Below, piece by piece: positions 48,361 to 57,274 of a DNA stretch of 64,000 bases. The stretch is taken from NCBI RefSeq assembly GCF_026672545.1, contig NZ_JAPPRJ010000009.1, forward strand, positions 62,001-126,000. The letters are read 5' to 3'. Position numbers and translations under genes: made by a program. The notes below the pieces were generated by a model that did no database searches, was not told the DNA's origin, and saw nothing but the letters and a program-made list of their open reading frames with translations. Within the stretch, counting starts at the first letter, position 1, and every line of letters begins with the position of its first letter. Origin of the DNA: Rhizobium sp. SL86 (lineage in GTDB: Bacteria; Pseudomonadota; Alphaproteobacteria; Rhizobiales; Rhizobiaceae).

Positions 48361-48390
48361 GTCATCCTCGGGCTTGACCCGAGGATCCAC
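48361..48390 (-). repeat. Alphaproteobacterial palindromic repeat, copy B
   Basis: GTCATCCTCGGGCTTGACCC followed by GAGGATCCAC: 30 of 30 bases are the reverse complement of copy A. The flanks also match partly (GTG.GTGG side), so the repeat unit is slightly longer than 30 bases. Confidence 0.85.
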
Positions 48391-48459
48391 ACACAAGCCG
48401 CCGTTCGTCCCATTCGGTTCACCCGCGCTGGGACTCGCGCTCAAGGATATTTTTGATAG

Positions 48460-48491
48460 AATCAAATCGGCCCGAGGTTTCCCCCGGGCCG
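48460..48491 (-). terminator. Terminator of nrdJ
   Basis: Read on the - strand, CGGCCCG (48485-48491) and CGGGCCG (48468-48474) form a 7-bp GC stem followed by ATTTGATTC. It lies about 24 bases after the nrdJ stop. Confidence 0.6.
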
Positions 48492-48514
48492 CATTTTCGT
48501 CAATCCTCAGCCAA

Positions 48515-51500
48515 TCAGCTGCACCCGCTCGTGGCACCACAAGTATCGCACTTCTCGCACGTCCCATTCCGCACCATCGTAAAGTTCTGGCACTCGGAGC
48601 ACATGTTGCCCGTGTAGCCCTGCGCGATGGAGCGCATGCGGCGTTCGGCTTCCACCTTCTTGGCTTCCGACTTGGCGGTTGCGGCGTCGGCGGCGGCCTT
48701 GTCGGAGAAGAGGGCGGTGGCGGCCTGCTGGCTTTCATCGGCAACCACCTCGTCGGCGATCTCTTCGGCCAGTTCTCGTGCCCGCTCTTCGTAGTCACGC
48801 TTGAAGGAGACGACTTCCGAGGTGGAGATGGCGAGCGTCGGTTCGAGCTTGCGGGCGGCGGAGCCGGCGAATGCCGTCACATTGCCGCCGACGGAGGCCT
48901 TGGCCGGTGCCGCGCTCAAGGAACCTTTCGGTTCGTTGGCCGCGATCCGGTCGGCGCCGCCGGAGACCAGCATCGGCTTGTGGCCGCGGGTCCAGCCGGT
49001 CGAGACGAGGTTGGTCTTGCCCTCCTGGATGCCCTTGCCGAGCGCCGTGTTGGAAAAGTCCGACGTATCGACATGTGCGAGATCGTGGCGGCCGAGATAG
49101 GAGACGGCGAGTTCGCGGAACACGTAGTCGAGGATCGACGTGGCGTTCTTGATCGCGTCATTGCCCGTCACGATGCCGGCCGGTTCGAACTTGGTGAAGG
49201 TGAAGGCCTCCACATATTCCTCCAGCGGCACGCCGTACTGGAGACCGAGCGAGATCGCGATGGCAAAGTTGTTCATCATCGCACGGAAGGCAGCGCCTTC
49301 CTTGTGCATGTCGATGAAGATCTCGCCGAGGCGGCCGTCGCCGAATTCGCCGGTGCGCAGATAGACCTTATGCCCGCCGACATTCGCCTTCTGGGTATAA
49401 CCCTGGCGGCGGTTCGGCAGCTTTTCCCGCTCGCGGGTCACGCGCTCGATCACCCGTTCGATGATCTTTTCGGTGACCGTGACGGCCTGGGCCGCGGCCG
49501 GAGCCTGGATCAGATCCTCGAGCGCATCCTCCTCGTCCTCATCCTCGATCAGCGAGGCATTCAGCGGCTGGGACAGCTTCGAACCATCGCGGTAGAGCGC
49601 GTTGGCCTTCAGCGCCAGCTTCCAGGAGAGCATGTAGGCCGCGCCGCAATCCTCGACGGTTGCCTCGTTCGGCATGTTGATCGTCTTGGAGATCGCGCCC
49701 GAGATGAAGGGCTGGGCGGCCGCCATCATGCGGATGTGGCTTTCGACCGAAAGGTAACGCTTGCCGATCTTGCCGCAGGGGTTGGCGCAATCGAAGACCG
49801 GCAGATGTTCGGCCTTCAGGAAGGGCGCGCCTTCCAGCGTCATCGCACCGCAGACATGGATATTGGCGGCCTCGATGTCCTTCTTGGCAAAACCGAGATG
49901 CTCTAGGAGATTGAAGCTCATGTCGGAGAGCTGATCGTCGGAAACTTTCAGCGTGTCCTTCAGGAAGTCGGCACCGAGCGTCCACTGGTTGAAGACGAAC
50001 TTGATGTCGAAGGCGGCCTTCAGCGCGCCGTTGACGGCTTCGATCTTCTCATCGGTAAAGCCCTTGGCGCGCAGCGTCGAAGGATTGACGCCCGGCGCCT
50101 GGTTGAGGTTGCCGTGGCCAACCGCATAGGCCTCGATCTCGGCGATCTGGCTTTCGGTGTAACCGAGCGAACGAAGGGCTTGCGGCACCGCACCGTTGAT
50201 GATCTTGAAATACCCGCCACCGGCAAGCTTCTTGAACTTCACCAGCGCGAAATCGGGCTCGATGCCGGTCGTGTCGCAGTCCATCACGAGGCCGATCGTG
50301 CCGGTCGGCGCAATCACCGTCGTCTGGGCATTGCGGTAGCCGTGCTTTTCGCCGAGTTCCAGCGCCTTGTCCCAGGCAGCCTTGGCATGGGCGACGAGAT
50401 CCTGGTCCGGGTTTTCCGCATGGATGAGCGGCACCGGATTGACGGAAAGGCCTTCGTAACCGGTGAATTCGCCATAAGCCGCGCGGCGATGGTTGCGCAT
50501 GACGCGCAGCATGTTGTCGCGGTTCGGGGCAAAACCCGGGAAGGGGCCAAGCTCGGACGAAATTTCCGCCGAGGTGGCATAAGCGACACCGGTCATGATC
50601 GCGGTCAGCGAACCGGCAATCGCGCGGCCTTCCGCCGAATCATACGGAATGCCCGAGGACATCAAGAGGCCGCCGATGTTCGCGTAACCAAGGCCCAGCG
50701 TGCGGTACTGGTAGGAGAGTTCGGCAATCTGGCGCGAGGGGAACTGCGCCATCATGACGGAGACTTCGAGAACGACGGTCCACAGGCGAACGGCGTGTTC
50801 GTAATCGCCGATGTTGATGCGCTTGGTCTTGGCATCCTTGAACTGCAGCAGGTTCAGCGAGGCCAGGTTGCAGGCCGTGTCGTCGAGGAACATGTATTCC
50901 GAGCACGGGTTCGAGGCGCGGATCGGGCCGGCCGCCGGGCAGGTGTGCCAGTCGTTCATCGTGGTGTTGAAGTGCAGGCCCGGATCGGCAGAAGCCCAGG
51001 CAGCGTAGGAGATCTTTTCCCACAGGTCGCGCGCCTTCAGCGTCTTCATCACGCGGCCGTCCTTGCGGGCGGTCAGATTCCACTCGCCATCGTTTTCGAC
51101 AGCGCGCAGGAAATCGTCCTTCAGCGAGACGGAATTGTTGGAGTTCTGGCCGGCAACCGTCAGGTAGGCTTCCGAATCCCAGTCCGTGTCATAGGTCTTG
51201 AACTCGAGGTCCTTGTAACCCTGCTTGGCGAACTGGATGACTCGCTTGACGTAGTTTTCCGGAACCTGGTCCTTTTTGGCGGCGCGGATTTCGCGCTTCA
51301 GCGCCGGGTTCTTCGTCGGGTCGAAGCAATCGTCGCCATCCGCCTCGCAGTTGACGCAGGCCTTCATGATGGCCTTCAGGTGCTTCGACACGATCTTGGA
51401 GCCGGTGACGAGGGCTGCCACCTTCTGTTCTTCCTTGACCTTCCAGTCGATATATTCCTCGATATCCGGGTGGTCGATGTCGACGACGACCATCTTTGCC

Positions 51501-52330
51501 GCACGGCGGGTGGTGCCGCCCGACTTGATGGCGCCGGCGGCCCGGTCACCGATCTTCAGGAAGGACATGAGGCCGGAGGAACGGCCGCCCCCGGAGAGCT
51601 TTTCGCCTTCGCCACGCAGATAGGAGAAGTTCGAACCGGTGCCGGAGCCATATTTGAACAGGCGCGCTTCGCGCACCCATAGGTCCATGATGCCGCCCTC
51701 GTTGACGAGGTCGTCCTCGACGGACTGGATGAAGCAGGCATGCGGCTGCGGATGTTCATAGGCCGACTTGGACTTGGTCAGCTTGCCGGTGAAGGGATCG
51801 ACATAAAAATGGCCCTGGCCGGGGCCGTCAATGCCATAGGCCCAGTGCAGGCCGGTGTTGAACCACTGCGGGGAATTCGGGGCAACGCGCTGGGTGGCGA
51901 GCATGTAGGCGAGTTCATCGCGGAACGCGGCCGCATCTTCTTCGGACGAGAAATAACCGCCCTTCCAGCCCCAGTAGGTCCAGGTGCCGGCGAGACGATC
52001 AAAAACCTGACGCGCATCGGTTTCCGAGCCGTAACGCTCGTTTTCCGGCAGATCCTTCATGGCCTTCTCATCAGCCACCGAACGCCACAGGAAGGAGGGA
52101 ACATTGTTCTCCTCAACCTTCTTCAGGATCTTCGGAACGCCGGCCTTGCGGAAATATTTCTGCGCCAGAACGTCGGTCGCGACCTGGGAAAACTGCGCCG
52201 GGACGTCGATGTCCGCGAGGCGGAAAACGACCGAGCCGTCCGGGTTGCGGATCTCGCTGGTCGCCTTGCGGAATTCGATCTCCGCATAGGCTCCTGCGCC
52301 AGGTTGGGTGAAGCGACGTTCAATGCGCAT
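48515..52330 (-). CDS. nrdJ: Adenosylcobalamin-dependent ribonucleotide reductase (class II)
   Basis: NrdJ reduces ribonucleotides to deoxyribonucleotides with B12 and works with or without oxygen. The 1271-residue product starts [20 protein letters not shown] at 52330 (GAGGACGAG upstream). The catalytic loop [20 protein letters not shown] is visible, and the C-terminus has paired cysteines of a zinc-ribbon ([18 protein letters not shown] and CGATSGCS). Length matches the long rhizobial NrdJ. It is monocistronic, with NrdR-like boxes upstream. Confidence 0.97.
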   Translation of the reverse strand: MRIERRFTQPGAGAYAEIEFRKATSEIRNPDGSVVFRLADIDVPAQFSQVATDVLAQKYFRKAGVPKILKKVEENNVPSFLWRSVADEKAMKDLPENERYGSETDARQVFDRLAGTWTYWGWKGGYFSSEEDAAAFRDELAYMLATQRVAPNSPQWFNTGLHWAYGIDGPGQGHFYVDPFTGKLTKSKSAYEHPQPHACFIQSVEDDLVNEGGIMDLWVREARLFKYGSGTGSNFSYLRGEGEKLSGGGRSSGLMSFLKIGDRAAGAIKSGGTTRRAAKMVVVDIDHPDIEEYIDWKVKEEQKVAALVTGSKIVSKHLKAIMKACVNCEADGDDCFDPTKNPALKREIRAAKKDQVPENYVKRVIQFAKQGYKDLEFKTYDTDWDSEAYLTVAGQNSNNSVSLKDDFLRAVENDGEWNLTARKDGRVMKTLKARDLWEKISYAAWASADPGLHFNTTMNDWHTCPAAGPIRASNPCSEYMFLDDTACNLASLNLLQFKDAKTKRINIGDYEHAVRLWTVVLEVSVMMAQFPSRQIAELSYQYRTLGLGYANIGGLLMSSGIPYDSAEGRAIAGSLTAIMTGVAYATSAEISSELGPFPGFAPNRDNMLRVMRNHRRAAYGEFTGYEGLSVNPVPLIHAENPDQDLVAHAKAAWDKALELGEKHGYRNAQTTVIAPTGTIGLVMDCDTTGIEPDFALVKFKKLAGGGYFKIINGAVPQALRSLGYTESQIAEIEAYAVGHGNLNQAPGVNPSTLRAKGFTDEKIEAVNGALKAAFDIKFVFNQWTLGADFLKDTLKVSDDQLSDMSFNLLEHLGFAKKDIEAANIHVCGAMTLEGAPFLKAEHLPVFDCANPCGKIGKRYLSVESHIRMMAAAQPFISGAISKTINMPNEATVEDCGAAYMLSWKLALKANALYRDGSKLSQPLNASLIEDEDEEDALEDLIQAPAAAQAVTVTEKIIERVIERVTREREKLPNRRQGYTQKANVGGHKVYLRTGEFGDGRLGEIFIDMHKEGAAFRAMMNNFAIAISLGLQYGVPLEEYVEAFTFTKFEPAGIVTGNDAIKNATSILDYVFRELAVSYLGRHDLAHVDTSDFSNTALGKGIQEGKTNLVSTGWTRGHKPMLVSGGADRIAANEPKGSLSAAPAKASVGGNVTAFAGSAARKLEPTLAISTSEVVSFKRDYEERARELAEEIADEVVADESQQAATALFSDKAAADAATAKSEAKKVEAERRMRSIAQGYTGNMCSECQNFTMVRNGTCEKCDTCGATSGCS

Positions 52331-52449
52331 GTCTCTCGTCCTCGTTGCCGCGCCCCGCTAGGCGCAAAAAATCCTGTCGGCGGCGATCGCTTCAGCGACC
52401 CGCAGCCGTGTCCATGTCAACTCGAATGGCAAATCATCCGTGGATGGTC

Positions 52450-52496
52450 GACCTGTATCTTGTAGGCATCGTGGCTGCAAACACTAAATATAGCGT
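52450..52496 (-). promoter_or_regulatory. Tandem NrdR boxes upstream of nrdJ
   Basis: ACACTAAATATAGCGT at 52481-52496 agrees with 14 of 16 positions of the NrdR consensus ACACWATATATWGTGT. A second, weaker site at 52450-52465 keeps the TATCTTGT core. They start exactly 31 bases apart, the three-turn spacing typical of NrdR pairs. They lie about 120-165 bases before the nrdJ start. Binding is inferred. Confidence 0.65.
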
Positions 52497-52725
52497 AAAG
52501 ACAGTTTTCCACCAAGCCCTTTGCTGCGCCGGGAGATCGAAATCGGCACGCCGAAACCCGCACCGGCCGCCGCCATCATGGCAGGCCCGCCGGTTGAACG
52601 CGGGTGGTTGATTTCGCTGTCGGAACCGGTCTCGTGATTCCCGGTCCAGTCGCCGCCGCAACATGAATACCAATCTTGTTCGAACGGGTGATTCCGTCAA
52701 GGCGTAGATTGCAATGGATTTTTAA

Positions 52726-52741
52726 CCACAAGATATTGTGG
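52726..52741. promoter_or_regulatory. NrdR-like palindrome, distal
   Basis: CCACAAGATATTGTGG has perfect 6-bp arms around GATA and matches 13 of 16 positions of the NrdR consensus. It is about 400 bases from the nrdJ start and 255 from the chemoreceptor start. No partner at 31-base spacing is evident. Confidence 0.45.
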
Positions 52742-52873
52742 CTCTTGCCTGTGGAAAACGGGGAGAAGCGAATCAATAAGGCATCTCAATGGCTTGGCGC
52801 TCAAGCCTCACCTTGTCCTGCACAATGTGTGCCGTAACGGGACGATCCTAGAACGACACGGCGGCGCAATCAC

Positions 52874-52916
52874 TTGACGTTTCAAGCTGGGTCAAAATGT
52901 TAACGTTCGAACGTTA
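52874..52916 (+). promoter_or_regulatory. Promoter candidate and 16-bp palindromic operator of the chemoreceptor gene
   Basis: TTGACG (52874-52879, within CTTGAC) is followed after 17 bases by ATGTTA (52897-52902), a weak -10. The perfect palindrome TAACGTTCGAACGTTA at 52901-52916 overlaps this -10 and the expected start of transcription. The arrangement is that of a repressor site, and the repressor is unknown. Confidence 0.45.
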
Positions 52917-52996
52917 GCATGCAGGCAAAGGAAGCGGTTTCACCTGAGGGGTCGGGGAGGCCGCGTGTGTCCTTGTGACGAGGTTGGAGCCTGCAC

Positions 52997-54904
52997 ATGA
53001 ATATCCGCAACCTATCGATATTGAAAAAGATCAGTCTTGTCGTGGTACTGATGGGCGCAGCCGCAGCGGCAATTGCAGCCGTCGGCACCAACGGCCTGTT
53101 TTCGCTCGGGTCGGCGCTGAAGGATACCGGTGCGCGCGAAGAAGTGGCGCGCGAGGCGATGGACCTGCGCATCGACATCATCGCCATCAGCCGCATGACC
53201 TACCAGCTGGCGCTGGCCCCGGAAAAGGCTGCCGATTTTGCCGCCGAAACCGAAAAGCGCGCCAAGGAAATGTTGGACCGGTTGCCGAAGATCGCCTCCA
53301 CCGCCGATGCGGAGGAGCAGAAGCAGCTCGCCGATATCAAGACCAGCCTCAACGGCTATTTCGAAACGATCCGCGCCATGGTCAAGACCGCGGGCACCGA
53401 GGCCGGCAAGGATCCGAAGGTGATGGCCGAGGCGCTGAACAAGGCGCTGGACGGCCAGAAGGCGGTGACCGCCGCGGTGAAGGTCTACAGCACCTATTCC
53501 GCCAAGACGCTCTCGCACTCGCGTGATTATGCGATTAGCGAATCACAGTTCACCGTCTACATTCTCGGCATCACAGCCGCCGTCTGCATCATTGCCGGCA
53601 TGGCGCTCAGCCTGCTCATTGCCCGCCGCGAGATCGCCAACCCGATCCGCCGCATGACGCTCGTCATGACGGCCATGGCCAAGGGCAATTCGGAGATGGC
53701 GATGACCGACACCGACCGCAGCGACGAGATCGGCGAGATGGCACGCGCACTCGAAGTCTTCCGCGCCAACGAAATCCACATGCGCGAGATGGAAGCACAG
53801 GAAGCGGCACTCAATCGCCAGAGCAAGGACCTGCAGGTCTCGATCAGCGGCATCGTTGCGGCCGCCGCCGCCGGCGATTTCAGCCAGCGCATCACCAAGT
53901 CCTACGAGGACCAGGACCTTGCCCGTTTCGCCTCCGGCGTCAACGAACTGGTGGAAAATGTCGACCGCGGCATCAACGAAGTCCGCCGCGTGATTGCGGC
54001 CCTGGCCGAGCAGGACCTGACCCAGGACATGCGCGGCCAGTTCCAGGGCGCCTTTGCCGAACTGCAGAAGAACGTCAACGCCACCATGGCAACGCTGCGC
54101 GCCACGATGGAAGACGTCCGCGCCGCGGCCGGCACGATTTCCGACAATTCTGGCGAACTGTCGTCTGCCGCCAACCAGCTGTCGCGTCGTACCGAACAGC
54201 AGGCGGCAGCGCTTGAAGAAACGGCTGCAGCACTCGAGGAGATCACCACCACGGTGCGCATGTCGACCGACCGCGCCAACGAGGCGACAAAGCTTGTCGG
54301 CGATACCAAGGTCAGCGCCGGCCGTTCCGGCGGCATCGTCAAGGATGCGATCGATGCCATGGAGCGGATCGAACAGTCGTCGCAGAAGATCAGCCAGATC
54401 ATCTCCGTCATCGACGAAATCGCTTTCCAGACCAACCTGCTGGCGCTGAATGCCGGCGTCGAGGCAGCCCGTGCCGGTGAGGCCGGTCGCGGTTTCGCCG
54501 TCGTCGCCCAGGAAGTGCGCGAACTCGCGCAACGTTCCGCAAACGCCGCGAAGGAAATCAAGGCGCTGATCAATGCCTCGGCCGACGAAGTGAAGGGTGG
54601 TGTGTCGCTCGTCCTGTCGACCGGCGAGGCGCTGAAGGAGATAGAAAGCTTCGTCAACCGCGTCAACGACCAGGTGGTGATGATCGCCCGTGCCGCCTCC
54701 GAACAGTCGGCAGCACTCGGCGAGATCAACACCTCCGTCAACCACATGGACCAGATGACGCAGCAGAATGCCGCGATGGTGGAGGAGACGACGGCGGCAA
54801 GCCAGGTACTCGCCTCCGAAAGCCGTCAGCTCAGCGAGACCCTGTCGAAGTTCCGCCTCAGCGGTTCCGGCTCCGGCGGGCAGACCTACCGCACGGCCGC
54901 CTGA
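52997..54904 (+). CDS. Methyl-accepting chemotaxis protein 1
   Basis: This 635-residue chemoreceptor has TM1 at about 11-33, a periplasmic helical domain of about 150 residues (four-helix-bundle type, with Ala/Lys/Glu-rich helices), TM2 at about 186-208 ([20 protein letters not shown]), HAMP-like segments ([19 protein letters not shown]), and the signalling hairpin with [20 protein letters not shown] and [20 protein letters not shown]. No CheR-binding WxxF pentapeptide at the C-terminus (GQTYRTAA). Ligand unknown. Confidence 0.95.
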   Translation: MNIRNLSILKKISLVVVLMGAAAAAIAAVGTNGLFSLGSALKDTGAREEVAREAMDLRIDIIAISRMTYQLALAPEKAADFAAETEKRAKEMLDRLPKIASTADAEEQKQLADIKTSLNGYFETIRAMVKTAGTEAGKDPKVMAEALNKALDGQKAVTAAVKVYSTYSAKTLSHSRDYAISESQFTVYILGITAAVCIIAGMALSLLIARREIANPIRRMTLVMTAMAKGNSEMAMTDTDRSDEIGEMARALEVFRANEIHMREMEAQEAALNRQSKDLQVSISGIVAAAAAGDFSQRITKSYEDQDLARFASGVNELVENVDRGINEVRRVIAALAEQDLTQDMRGQFQGAFAELQKNVNATMATLRATMEDVRAAAGTISDNSGELSSAANQLSRRTEQQAAALEETAAALEEITTTVRMSTDRANEATKLVGDTKVSAGRSGGIVKDAIDAMERIEQSSQKISQIISVIDEIAFQTNLLALNAGVEAARAGEAGRGFAVVAQEVRELAQRSANAAKEIKALINASADEVKGGVSLVLSTGEALKEIESFVNRVNDQVVMIARAASEQSAALGEINTSVNHMDQMTQQNAAMVEETTAASQVLASESRQLSETLSKFRLSGSGSGGQTYRTAA

Positions 54905-54931
54905 CAACGGCAAGTCCTTTGCTTAATGAAC

Positions 54932-54954
54932 GAAGCCCGCCATTGGCGGGCTTC
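54932..54954. terminator. Bidirectional terminator-like hairpin between the chemoreceptor and TonB receptor
   Basis: A perfect 10-bp stem (GAAGCCCGCC at 54932-54941 with 54945-54954, loop ATT) sits between convergent genes. T-runs are short on both sides (ATGCATTT on +, TTCATTAAGC on -), so efficiency is uncertain. Confidence 0.6.
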
Positions 54955-54982
54955 ATGCATTTCAGAGGAGTATGTCTGACGA

Positions 54983-57148
54983 TCAGAACGTCGTGCCGAG
55001 ACGGAAGACGACGCTGCGCGGTTCACCGTAGAAGTTGAACACCGAGGTGCCGCCGACGCGCTCGTAATACTTCTTGTCGAAGACATTGTTGACGGTGAGG
55101 CTTGCGGTGACATGTTCGTTGAACTTGTAACCGGCCTGCAGATCGACCACGCCGTAACCGGGTGCTTCGATGGTGGTCGCACCACCGGCAGCGGTCCGGG
55201 ACACGTTCTTGAAGGAGCTGAACACCTTCAGGCCACCACCGATGAAGAAGCCGTCGAGGACGGGCGTGCGGTCGTCGAATGTGTATTTGGTCCAGACCTG
55301 CACCATGTGTTCCGGCGTGTAGAATTCCGAACCGGCGGCACGCGTCGTGTTCTTGAATTCCGTGTCGGTATAGGTGTAGGCGGCGGTCGCTTCCCAGTTG
55401 TCGATGATCGTGCCGGAAATTTCCAGCTCGATCCCCTGCAGGTTTGCCTCGCCATTGGCGAGATAATAGCCCGTATTGCTGGGGTCGCTGACGGCGCGGT
55501 TCTTGTCCTTCAGGTTGAAGTAGGCCAGCGTCGCGTTGACATTTTCAAACAGATCCGCCTTGAAGCCGAGTTCATACTGTTCGCCGGTACGCGGGTCGAG
55601 GATATTGCCGGAAACATCGGTGACAGACTGCGGCTGGAAGATCTCGGTATAGCTGCCATAGGCGGTCAGCCAATCCGTCAGATCATAGGTGATGCCGGCA
55701 TAGGGCGTGAACTCGCCGTTGACGTTCACCTCGCTCGAACCGGTCTCCGCATCGTACCAGCTGAAGCGGCCGCCGGCGATCAGCGTCAGCTTGTCGACCG
55801 GCTTGATGCGCCACTGGCCGTAGACACCGCCCTGGCGCGATTGTGTCTCGGTGGGAGAGCCGTAGGTGACGGTCGGCCGGGCAAGATGGGTATTCCAGTT
55901 GTAGAGGCTCTGCGCGCCGCTGATGACACCGGTCGCCGTATAGAGCGTGCTGTCGGTGCCGCGATAATCGACGCCGGCGATGATGTTGTTTTCCAAGCCG
56001 AACAGTTCGAACGGCCGGCTGATATGCGCATCGAGGGCGAAGGAATCCTCGGTATAGTCGCGGGCCAGCCAGCGGGTTCCGCTGGTCACGACCCCGGCGG
56101 AATTGGCTGCGCCGGCGGCATAGGCGTAGAGGAAATCCACATCCACATGCGAATAGAGCGCGGAGATTTTTGCGTGTCCGCCATCCTCGAAGCGATGCTC
56201 GATCTCGGCGATGTAATTGGTGACATTGTTGTCGAAGTAGTTCCAGTCGGCACCGGTGAAGGTCGAGCGGTCCAGGTTGAGCAGCGTTCCGTTCGACAGC
56301 GTCGGCAGTCCGTTGAACGGGGTGATGTCGCGCTCGTGGTGGCTGATGGAAACGGTTGCCGTCGTGTTGTCGGTCACATCCGCCTGCAGCGTGCCGTAGA
56401 TCACGCCGACCTTGTTGTCGACATTGTCGATGAAGCTGCCTTTGGTGCCATAAGCGCCGACCAGGCGGCCGCGCACTTCGCCGCTTTCGACGAGCGGGCC
56501 GGTGATATCGCCCTCGATGCGGCGATTGTCGAAGGAGCCGACGATCGTGTCGATGCTGGCCTTGTATTCGTCAGAGGCCTGCTTCAGGCGCATGTTGATC
56601 GCGCCGCTCGGTTCGCCCGTGCCGCCGAACAGCCCGGAGGGACCGCGCAGGATTTCCACGTGGTCGACGGTGACCATGTCCGGCTGCGTGCCGTTGATGC
56701 TCGAAATCGGTGTCGGCAGGCCGTTGAGGTAGAGGTTGTCGAATTCGAAGCCGCGCGAATACAGGCTGGAGCGGCCGTCATCATTGGTGAGAACCACGAC
56801 GCCGGGCGTTTCTTTCAGTGCCGTATCGAGCGAGGTGTAGTTGCCGTCGCGAAGCCTTTCGCGCGTCAGCACGGTGGTGGATTGCGGGATCTCCCGCAGC
56901 GGGCGCGTATCCTTGTCGCCGACGCTGATGAGGTCGGTCGTGTAGCTGTTCGTGGTTTCCGTCTCGTAGGTCGAGCCCTGGATCAGAACCGTCGGCAGCA
57001 CGGTCGTTTCGCTGTCGCTCTGGGTGGCGTCCTGGGCAAGCGCGGCACCGGTCAAACCGGCAAGACCGGCCAGGGCAGTGGTCGCAAACAGAAGGCGTGC
57101 CAATGAAAAATGATGGGGAAATCTGCGCATACGCAAGGGTTTGGACAT
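54983..57148 (-). CDS. TonB-dependent siderophore receptor
   Basis: This outer-membrane gated porin for ferric siderophores has 721 residues. The ATG at 57148 with GGGAG 6 bases upstream is preferred to an upstream TTG. It has a signal peptide (cleavage near ALA-QDATQS), a TonB-box-like ETTVLPTVLI, and a plug with IPQSTTVLTRERL, ETPGVVVLTNDD and VDHVEILRGPSGLFGG. The barrel ends RSVVFRLGTTF with a terminal Phe. It resembles the FhuE/hydroxamate-type group; the exact siderophore cannot be told. A RirA-like box lies 54 bases before the start. Confidence 0.95.
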   Translation of the reverse strand: MSKPLRMRRFPHHFSLARLLFATTALAGLAGLTGAALAQDATQSDSETTVLPTVLIQGSTYETETTNSYTTDLISVGDKDTRPLREIPQSTTVLTRERLRDGNYTSLDTALKETPGVVVLTNDDGRSSLYSRGFEFDNLYLNGLPTPISSINGTQPDMVTVDHVEILRGPSGLFGGTGEPSGAINMRLKQASDEYKASIDTIVGSFDNRRIEGDITGPLVESGEVRGRLVGAYGTKGSFIDNVDNKVGVIYGTLQADVTDNTTATVSISHHERDITPFNGLPTLSNGTLLNLDRSTFTGADWNYFDNNVTNYIAEIEHRFEDGGHAKISALYSHVDVDFLYAYAAGAANSAGVVTSGTRWLARDYTEDSFALDAHISRPFELFGLENNIIAGVDYRGTDSTLYTATGVISGAQSLYNWNTHLARPTVTYGSPTETQSRQGGVYGQWRIKPVDKLTLIAGGRFSWYDAETGSSEVNVNGEFTPYAGITYDLTDWLTAYGSYTEIFQPQSVTDVSGNILDPRTGEQYELGFKADLFENVNATLAYFNLKDKNRAVSDPSNTGYYLANGEANLQGIELEISGTIIDNWEATAAYTYTDTEFKNTTRAAGSEFYTPEHMVQVWTKYTFDDRTPVLDGFFIGGGLKVFSSFKNVSRTAAGGATTIEAPGYGVVDLQAGYKFNEHVTASLTVNNVFDKKYYERVGGTSVFNFYGEPRSVVFRLGTTF

Positions 57149-57201
57149 GAAAGGCTCCCGGTCCAATGCAAGCCAGTACGGCTCTGTTCTAAAAATTAAC
57201 T

Positions 57202-57216
57202 TGAGCGTTTAAATCA
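57202..57216 (-). promoter_or_regulatory. IRO box (candidate RirA site) of the siderophore receptor
   Basis: TGA-N9-TCA inside the longer symmetry TTGA-GCGTTTAAA-TCAA (57201-57217). This is the published form of the Rhizobiales iron-responsive (RirA) motif and lies just upstream of the receptor start, where repression in iron-replete cells is expected. Confidence 0.65.
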
Positions 57217-57274
57217 ACAAAAAGTGAGCCGTGCAAGTGCAGATATGCCGCACTTGCCGTTTTCCTGTCGAAAT

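Larger units (their letters stand above)
48095..48514. other. Repeat-rich interval between the GIY-YIG gene and nrdJ
   Basis: These 420 bases have no gene. They contain two inverted copies of a 30-base palindrome (48114-48143 and 48361-48390), a degenerate third copy near 48161-48212 with GAGGATG blocks, and the nrdJ terminator at 48468-48491. The sequence between the palindromes is otherwise featureless. Confidence 0.6.
52331..52996. promoter_or_regulatory. Divergent regulatory region between nrdJ and the chemoreceptor gene
   Basis: These 666 bases have no convincing gene; short - strand frames here lack codon bias. The region holds two NrdR-like boxes near nrdJ (52450-52496), a third NrdR-like palindrome (52726-52741), and a promoter-like TTGACG with an adjacent perfect 16-bp palindrome (52874-52916) in front of the chemoreceptor. 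I did not recognise a cobalamin riboswitch (no clear B12-box), although one might be expected near B12 genes. Confidence 0.5.

Noticed and set aside
46851-48390. CRISPR array from the repeated palindromes
   Set aside because: The repeats are of two different types, irregularly spaced, inverted, and without uniform spacers or cas genes.
52331-52996. Cobalamin riboswitch before the B12-dependent nrdJ
   Set aside because: No recognisable B12-box or the conserved multi-stem layout could be found by eye; a covariance search would settle it.
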